Positions 12,601-22,065 of a DNA stretch of 64,000 nt are shown one piece after another. Numbering within the stretch: position 1 is the stretch's first letter; each line of letters begins with the position of its first letter. A program made the position numbers and the translations under genes. The notes under the pieces are model-generated. The model made no database searches. It saw nothing but the letters and a program-made list of their open reading frames with translations, and was not told the origin of the DNA. Source of the DNA: Agapanthus africanus (Eukaryota; Streptophyta; Magnoliopsida; Asparagales; Amaryllidaceae); NCBI GenBank assembly GCA_030015575.1, contig CM057346.1, positions 112,263,899-112,327,898 of the forward strand, written 5' to 3'.

Positions 12601-15600
12601 AAGACGACAAACAGATAAAAGATTTGTATGAAGGAAATGAACAACTAAAACATTTTTAGCAGTAAGGAAGATATCACATCAATATTGGTACAACCATGAA
12701 CATGAAGGACATCTCCATTGGCAATGGAAATAAATTTATGCGAAGTGGGAAACACAAAATTAGAAGCAGTATGAGTCATGTGATCTAAAGCCCGGTAGTC
12801 AAGGACCCAAGAGTTTGACTGAAATAGTAGAGATATAGCTAATGTGGTTAAGTTGGTAGTAGAGATATGAAAGAAAATACGTTGCTGGCGCTCTAAGTTT
12901 TCAGGAGAAATCTACGAGGAAGATACTGGCGGGTGGGTCGCTGTGGATGGAGGAGTCGTACTTTGTCTTATGCTAGGAGTATGATCCGGATAGCCGTACT
13001 CCCAGCAGAATTGATTTGTATGGTTGGTACGACCGCAATAAGTGCAAGATAGGGAACCATGACCATGTCCGCAAGGATCAATCTTGTTTTCCATTATATT
13101 GAGCGTCGTACGCAAAGAGCAAGAAATAGAAAGTGCAGATCGAACACATAAAAATCGAGAGAAACATACTAGTTTTTTTACTCAAGCCAATTCTCGATCA
13201 TTATAGATCGGGAAAAAAAGTTTTTGTTTTGTTTTTATTTTTTTAACACAAAGAGCGATCGACAGGATGCAACGAGGGAGAGGGGGCAATCTGGAGAGGC
13301 TAGGGATCCGAGGCGATCGATCTGGAGAGGCGAGGGATCTGGAGAGGCGATCAATGCGAGGGATCTTGAGATGCGAGGGCGAGGTGAGGGATCTTGAGAG
13401 ACGAGGCTGGAGGCTGCGAGGCGAGGGCGCCAGTGAGGTAGGAAGAGGGAGAGACGCTGGAGAGGGAGGAGTGCGGATCGAAGCGAGGATGGGGCTGAAG
13501 GCTGTGGCAAGTAATTTTTTTTTAAAAATTAGGGTTAGAATTTAAGAGACCTGTTTTGATACCATGTTAAAATTAAAAGAGAGTTTTGTTATGAGAGCAA
13601 AGGTCTCTTTATATAAAAATTACAATTACTTGATGCACAAGTATCATGGTATAGTGTACCCTAATAACAATAAAGTCTAAACTATTCCAACATATATGAA
13701 TCTAATCTTGATTCTTATATCTCAATCGCAATAAAATAATTTAAAGAGGTATGACCAAATCATAGATTAATTTGGAATAATCAAACCTTTCATCAATTTC
13801 TGAATCAAAATTCTATATATATTTTATTTTGATTTTGGAATATTTTATTTTGAAACAGCCATGGAAAGATATTTCAAAAAACTAAAACCTAATGAAGCAT
13901 CTCCTGCTCAAGAGTCTAATAAAGCCGAATCTTCTCAAAGCGTATCCTCTCAAATAAGGATAATTCCCATAGAAGTGCAGATAAATCAAGATGAGCTTCC
14001 GGCTGATCCTGGATTAAGAAAATGCATTAGTGTTATTACATCTGATCCTAAAGAAAGAGAGAAGATCCAAAGAATGAATTTATTACGGGGGCCTTCAGCC
14101 TATGAATCACAACTTTCCTTTGAAACAATTTGGGGAGAAAAACTGCAAATTTAATCCAAAATGGTATAAAAAATATGGTGGTTGGTTAGAGTATAATATA
14201 GCCAAAGATGCTGCATATTGTTTGTATTGCTATCTTTTTAGATTTAAGCATGGGGGTCGAGCAGGCACAGGCAATGAATCATTTGTTACGGAGGGATTTA
14301 CTAATTGGAAAAAGAAGGAAAGATTTGATTACATGTTGGAGACCATGACAGTGTCCATAACAAATGTTTAAGGGCTTGTAATGACTTGATGAAACAAAAA
14401 AACCATGTGGATAATTTTTCTGGCATATCTGATAAAGCAAAACATGAATTTCGTATTTGATTAGATGCATAGGTCAGAGTAGTTAGAATACTACTACGGC
14501 AGGGATTGACTTTTTGTGGGCATAATGAATAATGGATCTGCGGAATCAAATAATAAGGGGAATTTTCTTGAATTTCTAAACTTTCTTGCCGAGGCTAATG
14601 ATGCTATCGATCAAGTTGTCTTAAAAAATTCTCCGGGTAACAATAAAATGATAGCACCCTCAATCCAGAAAGATATTGCTCATGCAGTTGCTTGTTTGAC
14701 GACGGAGGCTATTATTGCGGATATTGGAGATGAATTATTCTCTATTTTAGTAGATGAAGCCAGTGATGTAAAAGAACAAATGGCCATTGTCTTAAGTTAT
14801 GTGGAGAAGGAAGGATGCATCATTGAGCGCTTTTTTGGTATTTGTACATGTTAGCGTTACCACTTCATTATCATTGAAAGCAGCTATTGATTATGTTTTT
14901 AGCATACACGGGTTGAGTATATAAAGTTTCCATGGACAAGGTTATGACGGTGCAAGCAATATGCAAGGAGAATTCAATGGGCTCAAAAGTTTGATATTAG
15001 AGCAAAATTCATCTGCTTATTATGCCCATTGTTTTGCTCATCAACATCAGTTGGCACTTGTCGCGGTTGCAAAAAATCATGACAAGGTTGCTTCATTCTT
15101 CAGCCGTATACCGACAAAAATAGTTGGAGCCTCGTGCAAGGGTAAGGATGTTCTTCGAGAGAGACAATTTGAAAGAGTGGTTGAAGGAATTTGCAATGAT
15201 GATATAGTGACTGGATGATGTTTAAACCAAGAAACAACTTTGAAAAGGGCAGGAGACACGCTGGGTACAGTTATCAGTTTAATTTCCTTATTCTCCTCCG
15301 TAATTGATACCCTTGATGTTGTTAGTGAAAAAGGCACAGCATCAGATCAAAAAAGCCAAGCAGCTGATCTCTTGGATTTAATGCAATGTTTTGAATTTGT
15401 TTTTCTATTGCACCTAATGAAAACTATCATGGGAATTACAAATGATCTGTCACGATCCTTACAACGAAAAGATCAAGACTTTGTAAATGCTGACTCTGGT
15501 TAAAATATCAAAAGCAAAGATAACAAAAAATGAGAGATGATGGTTGGGGAGTTTTGTTGGATGAAGTATGCAACTTTTGTAAAAATCATGATATAGATAT

Positions 15601-16650
15601 TCCAAAGATGGAAGATAAATTTGTTGTTCGAGGAAGATCATGAAGACGAGCCGAAATAAAATACGAACCTTCACCACTTTCAGGTTTAATTATTTTAAAC
15701 GGTGATTGATACTCAACTTCAAGAGTTGAATAATCGCTTTAATGAAACTAACACAGGGTTGCATTTGTGTATGGCATGTCTTGATCCAAGTGATTCATTC
15801 TCGGCATATGATAAGACTAAACTCATTTGATTTGCTCAAAGTTATCCCTCCGACAACAAGCTTTATAGGACTAGATAGTCAACTTGAGAACTACATTTGG
15901 GATGTACGCACTAATGAAGATTTTTCAGGATTAAAAAATATCAGCCAGCTTGCTCAGAAATCTGTACAGGTGAAAAAGCATATTACATACCCCTTGGTAT
16001 TTTTATTAGTAAAGTTGGCAATAATATTGCCGGTTGCTACTGCCACAGTTGAACGAGCATTTTCAGCAATGAAAATTGTCGAAACTACACTACGTAACCG
16101 AATGGAAGATGATTGGATGAGTGATTGCTTGGTGACATGCATTGAAAAGGATATTTTTGACTCTATCGATGATGAATCTTACATGAAACGGATTCAATAT
16201 ATGAAATCTTGAAAAATGATATTGCAAACATTTTTTTATGCGTACAATTGAAATATTTTAAAATTTTGTTCATGTTTATATATATGGGATTTTTATCTAT
16301 TATTACATATTATTGCGATTGAACGATTGAACCTTGGGTACGTGAGAGCCCCAGTTAAGGAATATTTCTGGATCCGCCCCTATAGTCTGAACCTAAATGC
16401 AGAAGCAATATAGGGACACAATATGATTGTGCAACAATTTAGGTAATACACATATGCTATTTTAATTTGAATATTCTCCAATTTGATACTCAGCTTTGTT
16501 GAATTAACAATTTTGAAGTGCTGTAAAATTTTATTAGTATGATGGAACAGCTTCAGCAAGTGTTATATTATTGTTTTTAACTTCCAGTGCATTGAGCATG
16601 GTGTTTCGATTGTCTCCCCAAAGATGAGCAATGCGGAAAAAGGGGAATAA
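648..16650 (+). CDS. unrecognised spliced gene, 3' part, with a 15.6-kb last intron
   Basis: Three exons join in phase 0: 648-713 (22 codons, DHDKLISNLKTIQDYLCSFE...), 956-1030 (25 codons, GLTIVNISATTFPQTVDW...) and 16588-16650 (CIEHGVSIVSPKMSNAEKGE, then TAA). Acceptors TTGGCAG, AACAG and CTTCCAG and donors GTAGGC and GTATGG are good, and each exon is open in the shared frame. The gene must start left of the window. The protein end looks like a soluble helical domain; I do not recognise the family and give no function. The last intron (1031-16587) carries the hAT/Copia/LTR nest. An alternative final exon in the same phase starts at 17235 (HTNRTTESVVEQLKR, then stop), so the 3' end is uncertain. 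The first two exons are firmer than the third. Confidence 0.5.
1890..2894. repeat. element bounded by inverted GGTTTTAAATCTC ends
   Basis: The left end reads ATGGTTTTAAATCTCAGCCG. The right end, read on the minus strand, gives CCAAGGTTTAAATCTCGGTA, so a stretch of about 1 kb lies between imperfect inverted ends. A related end is seen near 39085-39175 (CCAAGGTTTAGAATCTGGGC). It holds no coding sequence. The class is not clear; a non-autonomous DNA transposon is possible. No clean target duplication was seen. Confidence 0.35.
2127..2710 (+). repeat. dispersed repeat family R1, copy 1
   Basis: It begins CTAAATCATTAGCGATTAG and carries the string GATCGTTCCCAAT, then an AT-rich middle with TATACATACACACATGTACA, and ends with a segment like CCGAAATGTTCCGCG. 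The same order of motifs occurs at 23548-23940 and 50899-51330, always on the plus strand. There is no coding content and the class is unknown. It sits inside the inverted-end element at 1890-2894. Confidence 0.5.
3223..3530. mobile_element. MITE with GGGCCTGTTCGGGT ends
   Basis: The left end GGGCCTGTTCGGGTCC is matched by the right end, which reads GGGCCAGTTCGGGTGC on the minus strand. The unit is about 308 bp and has no coding capacity. Ends of the GGGCC-GTTCGG kind are frequent in plant hAT-like and PIF-like MITEs. A short TATA or CTAT direct repeat may flank it, but I could not fix the target duplication length. Confidence 0.6.
4030..4051. repeat. (AT)n microsatellite
   Basis: About eleven AT units in the 5' non-coding part of the hAT element, with no imperfections. 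Confidence 0.9.
4570..4711 (-). repeat. Copia 3' LTR
   Basis: It pairs with 13565-13692: both share GAGAGTTTT, ATGAGAGCAAA and TTACAATTACTTGAT, and end CTAATAACAATAAAGTCTAA then ATTCCAACA. On the plus strand it runs TGTTATAAG to CCAACA. Confidence 0.85.
4712..5260 (-). pseudogene. Copia RNase H domain, 3' end of pol
   Basis: The minus strand encodes ERTKHIEVDCHFIREKV and ADILTKFLPRPAFVHLLSK, the conserved C-terminal RNase H segment of Copia polyproteins (the KHI-E-H-F-R and AD-TK motifs). The first bases inside, CCCCCTCAAGC on the plus strand, are the polypurine tract. Upstream parts continue to 5260 with stops and frame changes. The pol reading is then cut at 5385 by the inner LTR element and resumes at 10422. 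Confidence 0.75.
5386..7131 (+). repeat. 5' LTR of the non-autonomous element
   Basis: It starts TGTTGGGATCAAAATTTACA and ends CACTCTACA. A probable U3 TATA box, GGCTATATAAAG, lies near 5626. A shared stretch around 6060-6300 has repeated GGAATGCGGAT...TTTCCCTTTCGG units, also present in the other LTR near 9480-9630. Confidence 0.85.
7373..7520 (+). repeat. tandem duplication of a 74-bp unit
   Basis: Two near-identical adjacent units contain CGGCAATGGGAGGAGCTGTC and GTCGGCTGCCGTGCTC. They differ by one or two bases, so the duplication is younger than the divergence of the surrounding LTRs. Confidence 0.85.
8060..8612 (+). repeat. minisatellite, about 36-38 bp units
   Basis: About fifteen degenerate units of the form GTCGGAATCATGCTTCGTCT followed by CAGAAT and a variable spacer. 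Unit starts can be followed near 8071, 8108, 8147, 8194, 8230, 8268, 8305, 8343 and 8377, with shorter units after that. The array accounts for the overlapping open frames here, which are not genes. Confidence 0.85.
8762..10416 (+). repeat. 3' LTR of the non-autonomous element
   Basis: It starts TGTTAGGGTCAAAATTTACG and ends CACTCTACA, followed at once by the duplicated target GTCAT. It is 91 bp shorter than the partner LTR because of several small deletions. Confidence 0.85.
10422..11180 (-). pseudogene. Copia reverse transcriptase, inactivated
   Basis: The minus strand encodes SLVAKGYTQQYGVDYTETFS and LDIKNAFLDGDLSEIVYM, the classic Copia RT blocks (KARLVAKG-like and D-K-AFL-G-L). Further along, near 10640-10690, the catalytic box that should read YVDD reads stop-VDN followed by IIITGDD. 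Both the stop and the D-to-N change would abolish polymerase activity. This is the continuation of the pol fragment at 4712-5260 across the inner LTR element. Confidence 0.8.
11214..12400 (-). pseudogene. Copia integrase and linker remnants
   Basis: On the minus strand, CFLINRMPSTILQNQKPFSI and FGCVYYVHNHQLTCDKLDHK followed by IFVGYSKTQKCY (11653-11928) match the C-terminal integrase region of Copia pol. 11214-11456 is the low-similarity linker before RT. More upstream pieces to about 12400 are in several frames with stops. I could not place the HHCC or DDE residues with confidence. Confidence 0.65.
12912..13115 (-). pseudogene. Copia Gag zinc-knuckle remnant
   Basis: The minus strand encodes CTYCGRTNHTNQFC, a CX2CX4HX4C nucleic-acid-binding knuckle typical of Gag, followed by a proline- and threonine-rich tail. 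The rest of Gag is not recognisable in either direction, so most of it was lost or has decayed. Confidence 0.7.
13551..13564 (-). promoter_or_regulatory. Copia primer-binding site
   Basis: Directly inside the 5' LTR the minus strand reads TGGTATCAAAACAG, close to the initiator-methionine tRNA complement (TGGTATCAGAGC) used by plant Copia elements. This fixes the element orientation. Confidence 0.7.
13565..13692 (-). repeat. Copia 5' LTR
   Basis: It is 14 bp shorter than the partner at 4570-4711, mainly from a deletion after TGTTA. It ends CCAACA next to the duplicated target TATAT. Confidence 0.85.
13861..16212 (+). pseudogene. hAT transposase (TTF-type zinc finger, DUF4371, hAT C-terminal dimerisation), broken
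   Basis: It starts at ATG 13861 (MERYFKKLKPNE), a typical N-terminus for this family. The frame changes near 14100 into a TTF-type finger segment (FNPKWYKKYGGWLEY and AYCLYCYLF). A DUF4371-like RNase-H-fold part follows at about 14516-15218 (ELFSILVDEASDVKEQMAIV, then YAHCFAHQHQLALVAVA). The hAT dimerisation end is at 15940-16212 (LPVATATVERAFSAMKIV, then LRNRMEDDWMSDCLV). At least four frame changes or stops separate these blocks (near 14100, 14371, 14854, 15218 and 15500), so no functional protein is made. Domain order and the flanking hAT ends agree. Confidence 0.85.
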
Positions 16651-17713
16651 ATGAATTAATATGTGAGAGTGAGAGTAGTCGTGGATGGTGATGACAACTC
16701 GCAAACAATGTTGTACATTGAGTCTCGACAGGTATAACCCAAGATATGCACAATTTCATATTTTATATCTGCATTGCATTTGTCCTTTGCTAAGTTGAAT
16801 CTGAATATTGACAGGTTTCTGTTAATATTACGCCTTCACCCGATCTTGTGGAGTAAAAGGATAAAATAAATCTTTTCCGAATTAATGTATGTTCATCTGT
16901 GAAATAATCAGAATTTATGTATTTATAAATGTTATGTGCCCTTGAGACTTCCATTTTGTTGGAGTGGGAACTAAATGTCATGCGATTTCAGGGTTTAAAG
17001 CTTGATATGTGGCATATTCATGCATGTGTGTATTTGTATATTTGCAGTCTACTGCAATTTATGTGGATCTTGTATATTTGCAATGTATTACATTTTAAAT
17101 GGACCTTATGATATTTTATGTGGATCTTGTCGATTCAAATAGAAAAATGTCGTGCTCAGATTGTTTACTAATCATCACTTCATGAACATCTGAGCATATA
17201 CAACTTCTATTTCTTTTTCTCTTTTTGGGGTAGCATACAAACCGAACAACAGAATCTGTTGTGGAACAGCTGAAGAGATGATAGGTCTTTTTTCTGACCT
17301 TTATTTAACCCAAGGTTAAATCGTTTGGCAGAAGAAATATACAAAACATTAGATAACATCCCAAAGGCAAAAAACGCAAGAAGATAAATAAACTGAGTGT
17401 TGTGAGAAGCAACACAACACTTTCATAAAAATTATCACAGAATGAGAGAGCCAAGCTCCAAAGCAAAATATCTATAGTTCAAATTCCATCACCAAAACTG
17501 AAATAAAGAAACTACTCTTACCTTGTCTTCCATGTGTAAAGCAAATGTTACAGACGATGTCGAATGATATAAAGCAACATTATTTAAAGGCGCTGCTGCC
17601 ACATAAGCATATGGAGTTACACTTACCCTTGGCTCACAGCACATTCATGAGTCTTCAAAAACATATATATAGGTTAAGTACAAACTCATTGACTATTTTT
17701 CTGCTAACATTTA
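16651..17713. other. intergenic or 3' UTR, AT-rich
   Basis: It lies between two convergent gene ends. It contains AATAAA-like signals just after the stop at 16650 and short TGTGGATCTTGT repeats near 17060-17130. The only exon-like segment is 17235-17280 (see the gene at 648-16650). Nothing else was recognised. Confidence 0.4.
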
Positions 17714-18497
17714 TCAAGTTGAAGAATAAAAATCAAGTTTATAGCCAAAAATAAAAATTTCCATGTTGGTAACAACAAAACGAAGTTTTCCATGTCCATC
17801 AGTAGCTAAGGGGCACTCCCAGTTGACGCCGTGACTGTCACCTAGGCACGGATTGGCCAATCTCTAAATGAAACAGGAAAACGAAAAAATGTTATATAAA
17901 GCTGGGAACAAAATTATAAAAAAACTGAATCTTGCAGTTGAAGAAACCACATAAATATATTAGCATCAACTGCGGGTGCTAATAACATCTCGATGATTTT
18001 TTCATTCTCAAAGGTTATATAATTTCTTGGTTAGTTTAACTAATGTCTATAAACTACTCAGCAGCAAAATGCAGGAGCCTACCTTCAGAATAGCAAATTG
18101 AAGAACCAAAATTTCACGTGCCCTCATAAACATCTGGGAAAAGGACAACATCATTACATTTTATGCTACAAGTGATAAAAATGCAAAAAACTCATGCTTA
18201 TTGAATCTACTCAAATCACGTTTAATAAATTTATTCAGTCTGCTGTTCATATTTTATAATGCTAATACTTCAGAATTGGGATACAATAGCCGGTTTGGTT
18301 CGATATTTAAGTAATTCATAATACAGACGTTTATTGTTCAAGAAGCTTTTGTAACTATATATGTTTTTCAAGAGTTCAATAGCAAGAGAAGGGAGTTCCT
18401 TGAACACACTATCAAAAGGTTCAACTTCATGGTTTTGGCAAACCCTCTAGCTGAATAGGACTCCAGTGGGAATCAGCTCGTATTCTTCCTGAAGTAA
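17714..18497 (-). CDS. candidate 3' exons of an unrecognised gene, possibly decayed
   Basis: Read on the minus strand. Exon 18083-18133 (17 codons, MFMRAREILVLQFAILK) has acceptor TTTTCCCAG and donor GTAGGC. It joins in phase 0 to exon 17714-17863 (RLANPCLGDSHGVNWECPLA, 49 residues, then TGA) with acceptor TTTCATTTAG. Upstream, 18267-18497 encodes SHWSPIQLEGLPKP and, one base out of frame, EVEPFDSVFKELPSLAIELL, which read together look like one exon with a 1-nt frameshift. The composition is protein-like and the splice signals are good, but I do not recognise the family. It may be a pseudogene or the decayed tail of a gene once running into 19092 and beyond, where a solo LTR now lies. Confidence 0.4.
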
Positions 18498-18589
18498 CCA
18501 GTGGGGCAACAGTTGACAACCATAGAAGAAAACTAAAGGTTCTAACCAACTCTGTCACTGTTGTGTTTAACATCTTTTTTCACTGCCTA

Positions 18590-18810
18590 TCCGAAGCCGA
18601 GATGAAAGAGGAGGATTGTGTTAGGTCGACAGTCGGCGTAAGAACAATGTTGGCTCCCATTCATATAAGGTTACGGCTAGACCTAAACGGCCATGGGTTG
18701 AGGCAATTCAAAAATAGATGCTAACTCTGAGTTTAATTCACTAGATGGATCTTAACAGACCAAAAAAGAACTGCCGACCCAAAAAATTGGGCTACAGACA
18801 TGTTGCTAAC
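18590..18810 (+). mobile_element. RTE-type LINE 3' fragment
   Basis: Degenerate reading with RLRLDLNGHGLRQFK- and TDQKRTADPKNWATDM-like strings corresponding to the C-terminal tail of plant RTE-clade LINEs (GRPKKTW and the WR/DP blocks). Similar tails occur at 38703, 45372 and 49790. It is short and full of substitutions. Confidence 0.45.
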
Positions 18811-19044
18811 TAATGCAACAGAGGAATCGGATACCTCTGCTTGGTTACTTGCATATTCATATCTGACAACTTTAGACAGCAAATTTTATCATAGCCTCGT
18901 CCATAAAGCAAAATTAATTAGGAAGGGGGAACATGTGAACAACCAGAACAGGTGAGAAAGGCCTATTAAGGGTTTCTAGGGATTCAACGAGGACAGTTAG
19001 TTCATGGAATTGATCAATGTTTATTGCCATGTTTCGTGATGAGT

Positions 19045-19057
19045 GGGGGGGGGGGGG
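19045..19057. repeat. G13 homopolymer
   Basis: A run of thirteen G followed 11 bases later by a run of seven G. It could be a sequencing or assembly weak spot. Confidence 0.9.
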
Positions 19058-19091
19058 TTGTTTGGAGGGGGGGTGAGTTCCCTCTCCCTTC

Positions 19092-21185
19092 TGTTGGATA
19101 TGTATACCCTAGAGGACATTTTTGTATAGTACATGATTGCATATTACATGTGGAGTTTGGGATAAATATGTACAGTTCAGTCTTGCTCGATATGATAGAA
19201 TGCTATCTGGTTTGTCTTTGCCTCGACATGTGTATATATTCTATTTATATATATTACGTATTTCGAATACATGTTGGTAGACCGTAGGATCTTTGCTTGA
19301 CTACTAGAGTTGTGATGGCGATCACACTCGTGAGATCTAGATAGTCTATAAGCACATCCTTAAAATTGTCCCTAGTCGTTAGAGTTTCGAGACAGGACAT
19401 CAATACTCCAGAATAGACTAGTGTATACGTTTCTTATTCCCGTGAGGGAAGGTGGCATGTCCCATAACCATTGGTGTACGGCACCAAAGATGGTATACAG
19501 GTGCTCATTAGGTTATGAGTTACACTGGACGGACTCACCAAGAACTTCTTGATGGTAATATATCAATCGTCATATAGCAGTTCTCTGGTGATATAGGTAC
19601 AGATTAGTCTCTAGACCCGACATCGTCATTAATCTCGAGTGTGTTCCCACCGTACTTAGATTTCTACACTACCACGGCTTTAAAGAGTCGTGCAAACAGA
19701 TTTTAGTTGGGTACAGTCCCGAAGCGCTTGGGGGCAATGAGTGATAGAAGGGATTCGTCTCTTCCAGTATAGAGAGTCAATATCGCGTAGTGTTGGATTG
19801 GTCATCACCATAAGACCTTGGCCAAAACAGTTGAGATTTACTGATTGTGATGTTAGTAGTTTCTCGGGATAGTTTTGAGCCACATCGACATAACTTATCA
19901 GGTAATTAGGAGTCTAACGTTTTCCATTTCTAGACCCGATATGCGATACTCTCAGACGAAGTGATCAGAATGTACGAAGATTGTCACTTTCAGGTTCAGT
20001 AGGGATACATACGAGTTTTCTTGTCAACCTTTCTTTCGTTCAATACATGGGCATCCGTTACGTACAGCTAGTGCCGCTGACATGATTGTGGTTAAACACA
20101 CTGCCAGCGTATTGTCGAGTGTTTAGAGTCCCACACATAGGGTTTCCCAGCTCAGGAGAAACGACGAAGTGTACATATTTTGATACGTACTTAGGTTCGA
20201 TTAAATATGTGTTTTTTTACACGTGTTTTTAAATCAGACATTTTGTTAATATGAGCAGGTTTGAAAGGTAACCAGATTATCATATTTAGATAAAATGTGA
20301 GCTAATATTATATATCTCTTTTTGGTATTTGTATTTTGACATGATACGGTATTTATACGAATAAAGGTATTGGTATAAATACATGTTTGTGTTTTGATAT
20401 AAATACGAGTATTTGTATCTTAATACGAATATGGATGAATGTATTTTGATACGAATACAGGTGTATGTATCTGTAGCATATACTTGTATTAGTACATGTA
20501 TATATATATTTATATATATATTCATATGTTTGCATATGTGTACAAATGAGGTGGTCTACTTTTCTTCTCTCATATTTCTTCTCTCATCTCTACAATATCT
20601 TTCAAGAATGGTGTGTGCTTGTGAGTCACAAGTGAGTCACAATTCCACTCACACCATTCTCAAACGATATGAAGAGAAAAAGAAAAGAAAAGATAAGGAT
20701 AAGTTTTTCATATCATTTTTGAGTGCCATGCTTGCTTCATCACCATCATCTTCTTCTTTCTCTTCTTTTGAGTTTTAGTGAGTTGAGAAAGGAAAAGAAA
20801 AAGAGAGAAAAGTTAAGATTAACCACTACTATATCCTAGTGATCAAAACTTAGCAAGTTTTGTTCACTAGTTGCTTCACTTTGCTTATTAGTGTGAAGTT
20901 AGAGCTTAAACTATGGTTCCTTCGAGTGTATCATCTTTGACGAGGAATACCGCCTTTCAAGCTCGTTCCCGATAGACCTAAGAGCGTAAGAAGTGGGCTA
21001 GAAGACGAAGGACACGACTACAAAGGTAGCTAACATCTATCCGAGTAGTTAAACTCTTAGTTGCTAGTTTAGTGTTTGGAATCGATTCTAGGTCGTAGAA
21101 GTTCGTAGAAGTTGTTTTAGAAATTTTTGTTTTGTATTCCGTCTTGACCGCAAGTTAGCGTCACGAGCACGAACGTTTACTTACA
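19092..21185 (+). mobile_element. solo LTR of an Angela/BARE-like Copia element
   Basis: It starts TGTTGGATATGTATACCCTA and ends CGTTTACTTACA, flanked by the perfect duplication CCTTC (19087-19091 and 21186-21190). It is the same LTR family as 55991-57992: shared blocks include GATCTTTGCTTGACTAC, GTCGTGCAAACAGATTTTAG and CGTACAGCTAGTGCCGCTGA. No internal region remains, so it arose by LTR-LTR recombination. The start TGTTGGAT with CCCTAGAGG is characteristic of Angela/BARE LTRs. It separates the candidate minus-strand exons at 17714-18497 from anything further right. Confidence 0.88.
20320..20485 (+). repeat. degenerate GTATTTTGATACGAATA tandem repeat inside the solo LTR
   Basis: About eight imperfect units of roughly 17-20 bp (TATTTTGATACGAATACAGG and relatives). 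The Angela LTR at 55991 has a shorter counterpart near 57160-57230 (GTATCCGTATTTTTCGGAAT), so the array is an LTR-internal expansion. Confidence 0.65.
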
Positions 21186-21190
21186 CCTTC

Positions 21191-22065
21191 TACTCCCCTA
21201 AGGCAAATTAATTACTTATGTTTAGCAAAGCATCCCTATTGAGAAAATGGTGCAACACAGGGAACTGCACAATTTAATCCTTTCAGCACTGGCTAATTCC
21301 ATGTGCATGCAGCAAATACCCAAAATTGGTCTTTGTAAGTCAAGCGACAGAACAAGTTGTGACATGAGAGATTAGCAAGAAAACGACAATAGATTTATCT
21401 TGACAAGGCATAAAGGAAATACGTTACACGTAGATGGTGGAATACATGTAAAGCATGCTTTAAAAGCATATCACTCACTTCAACATAAGCTTTCAAAGAA
21501 GTGGTTGCATAATGTTACTTCAAAATGTATGATGTTTTTTGTTCACCAAAAGGAAAAAAAGAAAAATAAATATGGAAAAATACTCAACCTACTAAGTAAC
21601 AAAAGTTTAGATCCTGAGAATGGATCTATGAGAAAATTTTGCGGGAATTCTTATATGGTGATTTGAAAGAATTACTTGGTTTCTCTTATAACATGTTACC
21701 TATATACAATTGAAAGATCAAGGCTATTTTATCATATAAAGTATGTTAACATATCCATAATTAACTTATAGTTTCTGAAGAGGTAACCATTAGTTATCCT
21801 ATGCAAAGGTAAGCTAAAGAAACAGCATGTTACCTCCCAACATAAATTTATCTCACTTAATTTTATAATAACTGCATGACTGTATCATCAGAAGCTAACT
21901 ACTAGTATAAATATATAGAAAATTTATATAGCTTCAAAAGCCCTAACATACATGCACCAGCTTTCCGTACCAATCTGTAAAACGCATGCATTCAGCACCC
22001 AAATCTCAATTTCCCGAGGTTCATAAAATATGCAAGTTAAATTTTGATTTTTTTGGGGAAGAAAG
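21191..22065. other. AT-rich intergenic sequence
   Basis: I see no exon with supporting splice sites and no repeat signature beyond AT-rich tracts. Confidence 0.35.

Larger units (their letters stand above)
4570..13692 (-). mobile_element. degenerate Ty1/Copia retrotransposon (Ale/Retrofit-like), minus strand
   Basis: LTRs at 4570-4711 (142 bp, the 3' LTR) and 13565-13692 (128 bp, the 5' LTR) begin TG and end CA on both strands and are flanked by the perfect 5-bp duplication TATAT (4565-4569 and 13693-13697). On the minus strand a polypurine tract, GCTTGAGGGGG, precedes the 3' LTR, and the primer-binding site TGGTATCAAAACAG follows the 5' LTR. In minus-strand order it keeps a Gag CCHC knuckle, the integrase end, reverse transcriptase (RT) and RNase H, all broken by stops and shifts. 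With the inner element (5386-10416) removed it is about 4.1 kb, a little short for Copia, consistent with missing gag. The short LTRs suggest the Ale/Retrofit lineage; that placement is inference. Confidence 0.85.
3946..16381 (+). mobile_element. hAT DNA transposon, interrupted by nested retrotransposons
   Basis: The left end is CAGGGATGGATGCA. The right end, read on the minus strand, is AGGGGCGGATCCAGAAAT, the terminus type of hAT elements encoding TTF-type zinc-finger/DUF4371 transposases. The flanks are ATAGTCTA (3938-3945) and ATAGTCTG (16382-16389), an 8-bp target duplication with one mismatch, as expected for hAT. With the nested Copia (4570-13692 plus 5 bp) removed, the element is about 3.3 kb. 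It carries a broken transposase gene at 13861-16212. It lies in the last intron of the unrecognised gene at 648-16650 and was the first insertion of the nest. Confidence 0.8.

Noticed and set aside
13235-13545. GA-rich open frames on both strands
   Set aside because: Low-complexity GCGAGGGATCTGGAGAG repeats in the 5' leader of the Copia element; no Gag similarity.
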